A model generated the notes under the pieces. The model saw only the letters and a list, made by a program, of their open reading frames with translations. It searched no databases and was not told the origin of the DNA. From NCBI GenBank assembly GCA_025618425.1, contig CM046835.1, positions 12,734,238 through 12,798,237 on the forward strand: a stretch of DNA of 64,000 bases, in the 5' to 3' direction. A program made the translations under genes and the position numbers. Source of the DNA: Heliocidaris tuberculata (taxonomy: Eukaryota; Echinodermata; Echinoidea; Camarodonta; Echinometridae). Shown here one piece after another: positions 61,101-64,000 of the stretch. Positions within the stretch are counted from its first letter, which is position 1; each line of letters opens with the position of its first letter.

Positions 61101-63432
61101 AGTTGCTCATAGCTTTCTGTTTACACTCTGGTAGCCATGATTTTATTTTGGGAGGGGTGGTCGGATTTTATCAAAAATCAGTGGATGGCATCATTTTCAG
61201 CATGAAATTTTACTTAAGTATCCATGCTGACAAAAAAAGTGAACACTATTTCCCATGAGGAGCCGTCTGTGTACCTAACTAGGAGCATTCCAGCCAGTCA
61301 CCTGTTTCCAAGCTCGCACATGCTAATCCAACCACAATGACGTTCGCATCCTACCGGGTACCCATTTAACACCTGGGTGGAGAGGAGCAATGTAGATAAA
61401 ATGCCTTGCTCAAGGGCATAAGTGTCGTGCCGGGGTTCGAACCCACGACCTTTGCATTCCCAGTCAAGCGATTAAACCACTCGACTACGACACCTCTTTA
61501 TTTTTTATTTCTTTTAATAAGAAACTGAAAATATAGAAAAGAAATGCACAGTGATATACTTTGGAAACGGGGTGACAAGCCGAAAAGCGGAGCTTTCAAT
61601 TACCATATCCCAACAGTCTTAAGAATCATCTCAGCGATAGACGTTTGGCTCCACAGTAATCAGAAAATCTTCTAATCAGGTTTTGTAACGTGTTTAAATG
61701 TCTAGTAAATTTGATGGTTATGGCTTGAATTTCACCGGGTATTACAAAAAATGCTATATATTCATTCCTTACAATTGCTCATTTTTCGTTTAAATCTACA
61801 TTGTCACTCTAACAGTGTCGTATCTAGGGGGAAGGGGGCACGTGCCCCGCGCGACACTTGGTGGGGCGCAAAAAATGCAAAAGATAGAGAAAAAAGGGGG
61901 AAATGAAGAGAAATCAGAATCCTTAAGGATTATGCGCCCAATCAGCAAGGTAAATGCATTAGAAATACAGTTTTTGAGGGTTTAAAATGCGAACATTTTC
62001 TAAAGCTCGGTCGTTTTGCTCCCTCGTATAATTTTCTTTCAGGATCTCGTTATTTTGCACCCCCAGTAAATGGTTCTTAAAGAGTCTTTTTTAAAGGGTT
62101 TAACATTTGAAAAATTGCTTTGCTCGCTATCATCTTAGTTTCATCTGCCTCTTGCTAAATATTGCGTACCCAATATAGGATAAAGTGCATAAAACAGCAT
62201 TTGCAGAGGTTCAACATTTCAAAGAAATCTCAACTTTCGGTCGCCTTGCTAAATTCCTCGACTATTTCTCAAGGGTATTCGTTAATTTTGCTCCTAATTT
62301 TAGAAGGGAGTGAATATAAAACCGTTTTATGTTAAATTCGAACTTCTCTACGGCTCAATTGCAGTCAACTGCAACATTTCCTCAGTAAAATGGGTAAGAA
62401 ATTGTGTTGTTTAGGCTTAAAAGTCCAAAAGATTTGCCACTCGGTCACTTTGCTCCTTCGCTTGTACAATAACGTAGATAGGTTTGGGCGCTCGGGGGGG
62501 GGGGGGGGGGTGCAACTTCATTATTTGCCCCGGGCGCCATAATTCCTAGATACGCCACTGCACCCTTGCATATATTTCTAAGAGTGTATGAAATAATGAA
62601 GACAGCTGTAATGACAAAGAAACATTTCCTTTTGAGTTACAATTGTCCCTTTATCATATCCAAACTGTACTATTGTTTCCTGTCAAGAAATAGAGCATGA
62701 CGAAGGTGTCTCTACAAGCCCAATATTTACTACCCATCCATCTGACTTCACAAAAAAGGATTCACCTACCCCAACCCGGAAGATAACCACTCCAATGTCT
62801 ACGATAACAAATATTCATGAAATACCAGTGTCTAGAGAAGGGACATCTACTCCATCCACCTCTCCTTCTTCTACATCTCTTAAACCGGAAAATGAAAGCG
62901 GTAAAGGAACAACAACGAGCGGTATGAACTCAAATCCCCACAAAATGGGTGAGTATAAGGAATATGTTAACATCCGCAATATTCATGACCAGTATCATAC
63001 GACACTAATTTACACTATATGTTATCTTTTTATAGATAAAACAGATCACGTCATTTGTGATTTTAAATGTAACAGAACGTTTCTACGCCCCTTTAGTTCT
63101 GCTAAAAAATAGCAGCAACCATGTCCATGAGCGATGTAGATGCATATACGTTGTTCGCATAGTTTTAAAATCTCATAGGCCCTATTATTTTTTAAAACAT
63201 AATTTTGTTTTACTATTTAGCGCCTACCTCAAGTTTTCTTTCTTTCTTTTTTGTTGTTGTTGCAGAAACTGGGTATTTTGCATTGGTTGCCATTCCGGCA
63301 ATCATAATACTGTTCGCTGTTCCTTTCCTTATTTCAGCTCTGAAGAAAGCGAACAGAAATAAACAGGTAAATCCACCACCATTTCCTCAGTGGAGTCATC
63401 ACTATGACGTTCAGTGTATTTCGGCAAAATAA
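52078..63432 (+). CDS. Sushi-domain type I membrane protein gene (six exons seen, 5' part missing)
   Basis: Predicted cell-surface protein. Exons: 52078-52136, 52493-52697, 53160-53306, 59523-59714, 62694-62948 and 63266-63366 (or to a stop at 63430-63432). Order: about 90 residues not recognised, sushi/CCP-like module 1 (defective), sushi/CCP-like module 2, a Ser/Thr/Pro-rich stalk of about 85 residues, one membrane span and a short basic tail (KKANRNKQ). Junctions from exon 2 to exon 6 are all phase 1, so every join keeps frame, and borders are GT/AG. No signal peptide is seen; upstream exons may lie left of the transposon cluster. Sushi proteins serve in complement control and cell adhesion; the role here is not shown. 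Introns of 5.9 and 3.0 kb are filled by repeats. Confidence 0.65.
52493..52697 (+). CDS. Exon 2: extracellular segment of unknown fold
   Basis: The acceptor TTTTGATTGCAG and donor GACG/GTAAGTG are strong. The exon reads VSLFCRKINVRSHGRFFKIS, then VVFDAMATDKRTNIRAVAET and a likely helix EDDAIRWAKEGLIEKLYSDG. A single Cys is present. It leaves in phase 1 and joins to give LIDEC at the start of sushi module 1. No domain family could be named. Confidence 0.6.
53160..53306 (+). CDS. Exon 3: sushi/CCP-like module 1, last cysteine lost
   Basis: Phase 1-1 exon giving ECTLTTFNKHVASGDCKPNT, then CSTSCNFHC and GISTITCQT. The Cys pattern (EC, DC, SC.F.C, TC) matches module 2. With the donor at ACAG/GTGGGA the exon stops before the last Cys. 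Reading on past the donor gives GGTLLDRIPHF, which lines up with DGTLSGPIPTC of module 2 with Phe in place of the final Cys and no GT at the usual exon end. The module therefore seems to have lost its terminal Cys and original donor. Confidence 0.6.
53475..53495. repeat. C-run in intron 3
   Basis: A short run of C with CTCC follows AGGGGCGGCTAGC, like the ends of hAT-like MITEs elsewhere in the window. No partner end was identified. Confidence 0.4.
53715..54150. repeat. CACAAATGTAAAAAT minisatellite
   Basis: Degenerate copies of a 15-18 base unit (CACAAATGTAAAAATAACCA, CGCAAATGTCAAAAT, CATGTCAACCACAAATG) run through intron 3 and continue into the left U repeat. A (TG)n run lies at 54015-54048. 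Confidence 0.85.
54045..54431. repeat. Inverted repeat U, left copy
   Basis: GTGAGGTTTCCTGATC... through TTTTATGATCAGTTTACTG, GAGCTGATCATAAA and CCTGCATGATATCGTTTCAA. The inverted partner is at 58022-58640. It lacks the 230 bp MITE that splits the partner. It may be one end of a 4.6 kb composite element. Confidence 0.82.
54440..55100 (+). mobile_element. Non-LTR retrotransposon 3' end (RT C-terminus)
   Basis: Plus-strand RT tail: FVQWCNCNCLKLNERKTKEI near 54495, YKYLGVVVDEKLNWEEHV near 54635 and LHFLRKLKSFRAYS near 54715. After a frameshift come LLNQAGKIAGE and DPQHPLHPCF. The 3' end is near 55100 (ATATCAATAAAGTTCACCTG). The motifs fit the Rex1/L2-type side of LINEs. The 5' part is missing, as usual for dead copies, and the left edge coincides with the end of repeat U. 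Confidence 0.82.
55105..58020. other. Intron 3 interior: pyrimidine-rich tracts and LINE-like 3' UTRs
   Basis: No exon with sushi motifs was found. Pyrimidine-rich stretches at 55865-55930 and 56225-56400, a G run at 56416-56427 and GAATAAAATTATTGAATTG at 56712-56730 look like the 3' UTR of a CR1-type LINE. A 48 bp direct repeat (ATGGCGCATTGTATG.GTCAC) is at 57667-57743. Confidence 0.5.
58022..58640. repeat. Inverted repeat U, right copy, split by a MITE
   Basis: Reverse complement of 54045-54431, with matching blocks at both ends and a 230 bp insertion at 58178-58407. Outside it lies an (AC)n run, as outside the left copy. Confidence 0.82.
58178..58407. mobile_element. Palindromic MITE in repeat U
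   Basis: GGGGTGGTGTTCTGAGATTT at the left is inverted at the right (AAATCTCAGAATACCACCCC). Pairing continues through ATTTTATCTTGATTTTAGTG. The left copy of U gives the empty site (near 54282-54286). No coding capacity. Confidence 0.85.
58690..59000. repeat. Repeat S, uninterrupted copy
   Basis: Matches 33290-33613 plus 40745-40800 in order. The place where the 7.1 kb element sits in the other copy reads GATTGTTGAACATG here (58938-58951), giving the empty site. The family is unknown and no coding capacity is supported. Confidence 0.75.
59280..59415. repeat. (ACA)n, C/A and G runs
   Basis: A CAA-type trinucleotide repeat (59308-59372) is interrupted by CCCCCCCCCAAAAAAAAAA, with a G run at 59403-59415. 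It lies about 110 bases upstream of sushi exon 4. Confidence 0.85.
59523..59714 (+). CDS. Exon 4: sushi/CCP-like module 2
   Basis: The acceptor CATATCTCTAG and donor CTCAG/GTAATA give a 192 base phase 1-1 exon. It reads VQKCSIPALPPHLTSKRVQC, then ETSCEFSCEQNYSLNGSSII and CLADGTLSGPIPTCS. Six cysteines (KC, QC, SC, FSC, IC, TC) fit a sushi domain with an extra disulphide. The usual Trp of CCP domains near the end (G.W....P.C) is replaced by Leu (GTLSGPIPTC). One exon per module and phase 1 borders are normal for this family. Confidence 0.78.
59860..61494 (-). mobile_element. tRNA-derived SINE, split by a 1.26 kb MITE
   Basis: Read on minus, the 5' end (61494 down) is tRNA-like: GGTGTCGTAGTCGAGTGGTT with an A-box-like TAGTCGAGTGG, then the exact B box GGTTCGAACCC (61444-61434). 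The body has CCTTGAGCAAGGCATTTTAT and GGGTACCCGGTAGGATGCG. The tail has AAGCGCTTCGGTAGG, GCGCTATATAAG and an ATT-rich 3' end near 59860. The 60022-61279 element interrupts the body. Confidence 0.8.
60022..61279. mobile_element. Mariner-type MITE in the SINE
   Basis: GTTAGGTACACAGACGGCTC at 60022 is inverted at 61260-61279. The repeats run about 112 bases (CATGGGAAATGGTGTTCACT, AACATGGATACCTAAGTAAA, TGATTTTTGAT). TA lies outside both ends (60020-60021, 61280-61281). The interior (60135-61165) has repeated GTGCCCAAA/GGGCCC phrases and no transposase. Confidence 0.83.
61813..62560. mobile_element. hAT-like MITE (CAGTGTCGTATCTAGG ends)
   Basis: CAGTGTCGTATCTAGG at 61813 is inverted with one difference at 62545-62560 (CCTAGATACGCCACTG). 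Flanks CACTCTAA and CACCCTTG agree at five of eight places, a decayed 8 bp duplication at best. Inside are GTGCCCCGCGCGAC near the left end, a G run at 62493-62510 and GCCCCGGGCGCC at the right. No protein. Confidence 0.68.
62694..62948 (+). CDS. Exon 5: Ser/Thr/Pro-rich stalk
   Basis: A phase 1-1 exon with donor ATGG/GTGAGT. It reads EHDEGVSTSPIFTTHPSDFT, then DSPTPTRKITTPMSTIT, EGTSTPSTSPSSTSLKPE and GKGTTTSG. Dense Ser, Thr and Pro suggest an O-glycosylated mucin-like stalk between the sushi modules and the membrane. A second in-frame acceptor six bases upstream (62687) would add Glu-Ile in place of the first Glu. Confidence 0.72.
63266..63366 (+). CDS. Exon 6: membrane span and start of cytoplasmic tail
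   Basis: The acceptor TTGTTGTTGTTGCAG is strong. The exon reads ETGYFALVAIPAIIILFAVP, then FLISALKKANRNKQ: a hydrophobic span of about 22 residues followed by a basic stop-transfer stretch, giving type I topology. The donor CAG/GTAAAT at 63367 is plausible, and then the tail continues outside the window. If it is not used, translation ends at TAA 63430-63432 after VNPPPFPQWSHHYDVQCISAK-like residues. Confidence 0.72.
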
Positions 63433-64000
63433 TGTAAACAAATACTTTTCGGCTAAGAGTAAACAAAATTAATTATATGTCTAAACTGTGTGTAACTAAA
63501 AGAAATTGAAAATTTAAAAATGTATAGGGGTTATAAGACACCTAATGACTTTATCTTAGGAATTAAATCCATAAATAAAGATATAATATTAATAAAATGT
63601 GTAAATTCCTGTCCCGAAGTAAACTTACTATGTTGATATGCTTTAACTGCATCGGGCTCATAAACAAGGGGTAATTCCACGTGTAACAAAGGTAAATAAT
63701 TATTTTTCAAAGTTGATTTAATGTTTTGAAATCTTAATTTTGCGTGCAACCAATGTATTCGTTTAAAAGAATAATACACTATCTTTCAGTAATCATTGTA
63801 ATTTCATGGAATTAGAATTATTATGATCATTCTTTTGCAATTTGAAATACAAAGTATGCTGGAGTTTATGGGCAATTCCCATACCGATTTTCTTTTGCTG
63901 TTTAAGCCCTCCATGAGCAAAGAAAATTAATTTATTCGTGTTATAGAAATTGTATCACCGGAAGAGCCTACAATGTTACATGTCTGTTTTCAATAATTCT
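63433..64000. other. Intron or 3' flank, nothing recognised
   Basis: AT-rich and without repeats of note. It is either the last visible intron or the 3' UTR of the sushi gene, depending on use of the donor at 63367. A minus-strand frame at 63531-63779 has no domain. Confidence 0.4.

Noticed and set aside
61434..61494. tRNA gene on the minus strand
   Set aside because: A and B boxes are present, but no acceptor stem closes properly and the sequence runs on into a SINE body with a GCGCTATATAAG tail, so it is the head of a SINE.

Overview
The window looks like AT-rich nuclear DNA from an animal, most likely a marine invertebrate deuterostome and perhaps an echinoderm. That placement is an inference from the style of the non-LTR retrotransposons, the abundance of palindromic MITEs, and a sushi-domain membrane-protein gene with phase-1 introns. 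Nothing bacterial is present: there are no operons, and coding pieces are short exons with GT/AG borders or decayed transposon ORFs. About 12 kb at the right carries one host gene. Nearly everything else is transposable-element relic, much of it nested.

Layout: 1-4017 is a decayed L1/Tx1-like LINE (+). 6062-6588 is a mariner-type palindromic MITE. 7018-15670 is a CR1/Jockey-like LINE (-): its ORF2 lies at 7018-9370, its ORF1 at 14670-15545, and a 5.08 kb element with 124 bp terminal inverted repeats (9371-14451) is inserted near the start of ORF2. Several foldback elements follow at 15917-22868.

23996-43217 is a nest of insertions. A Tc1-like relic holds a palindromic MITE with a GATT-type repeat core. 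That MITE holds a 16.66 kb Harbinger-like element (25612-42269, TTA duplications). Inside it is a repeat S, and S is split by a 7.13 kb element (33614-40744) with CACACTAAG ends. The innermost element carries a five-exon decayed gene on the minus strand.

44085-45362 is another LINE 3' end. 45518-51570 is a second Harbinger-like element of 6.05 kb.

From about 52.0 kb to the right edge runs a plus-strand host gene for a predicted type I membrane protein: an N-terminal region not recognised, two sushi/CCP-like modules, a Ser/Thr/Pro-rich stalk and one membrane span. All junctions proposed from exon 2 to the membrane exon are phase 1, so the exons join in frame. Its introns hold a LINE 3' end, an inverted repeat pair U/U', a tRNA-derived SINE interrupted by a mariner-type MITE, and a hAT-like MITE. 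No complete, intact transposase or reverse transcriptase gene is visible, so the mobile DNA here appears non-autonomous or dead.
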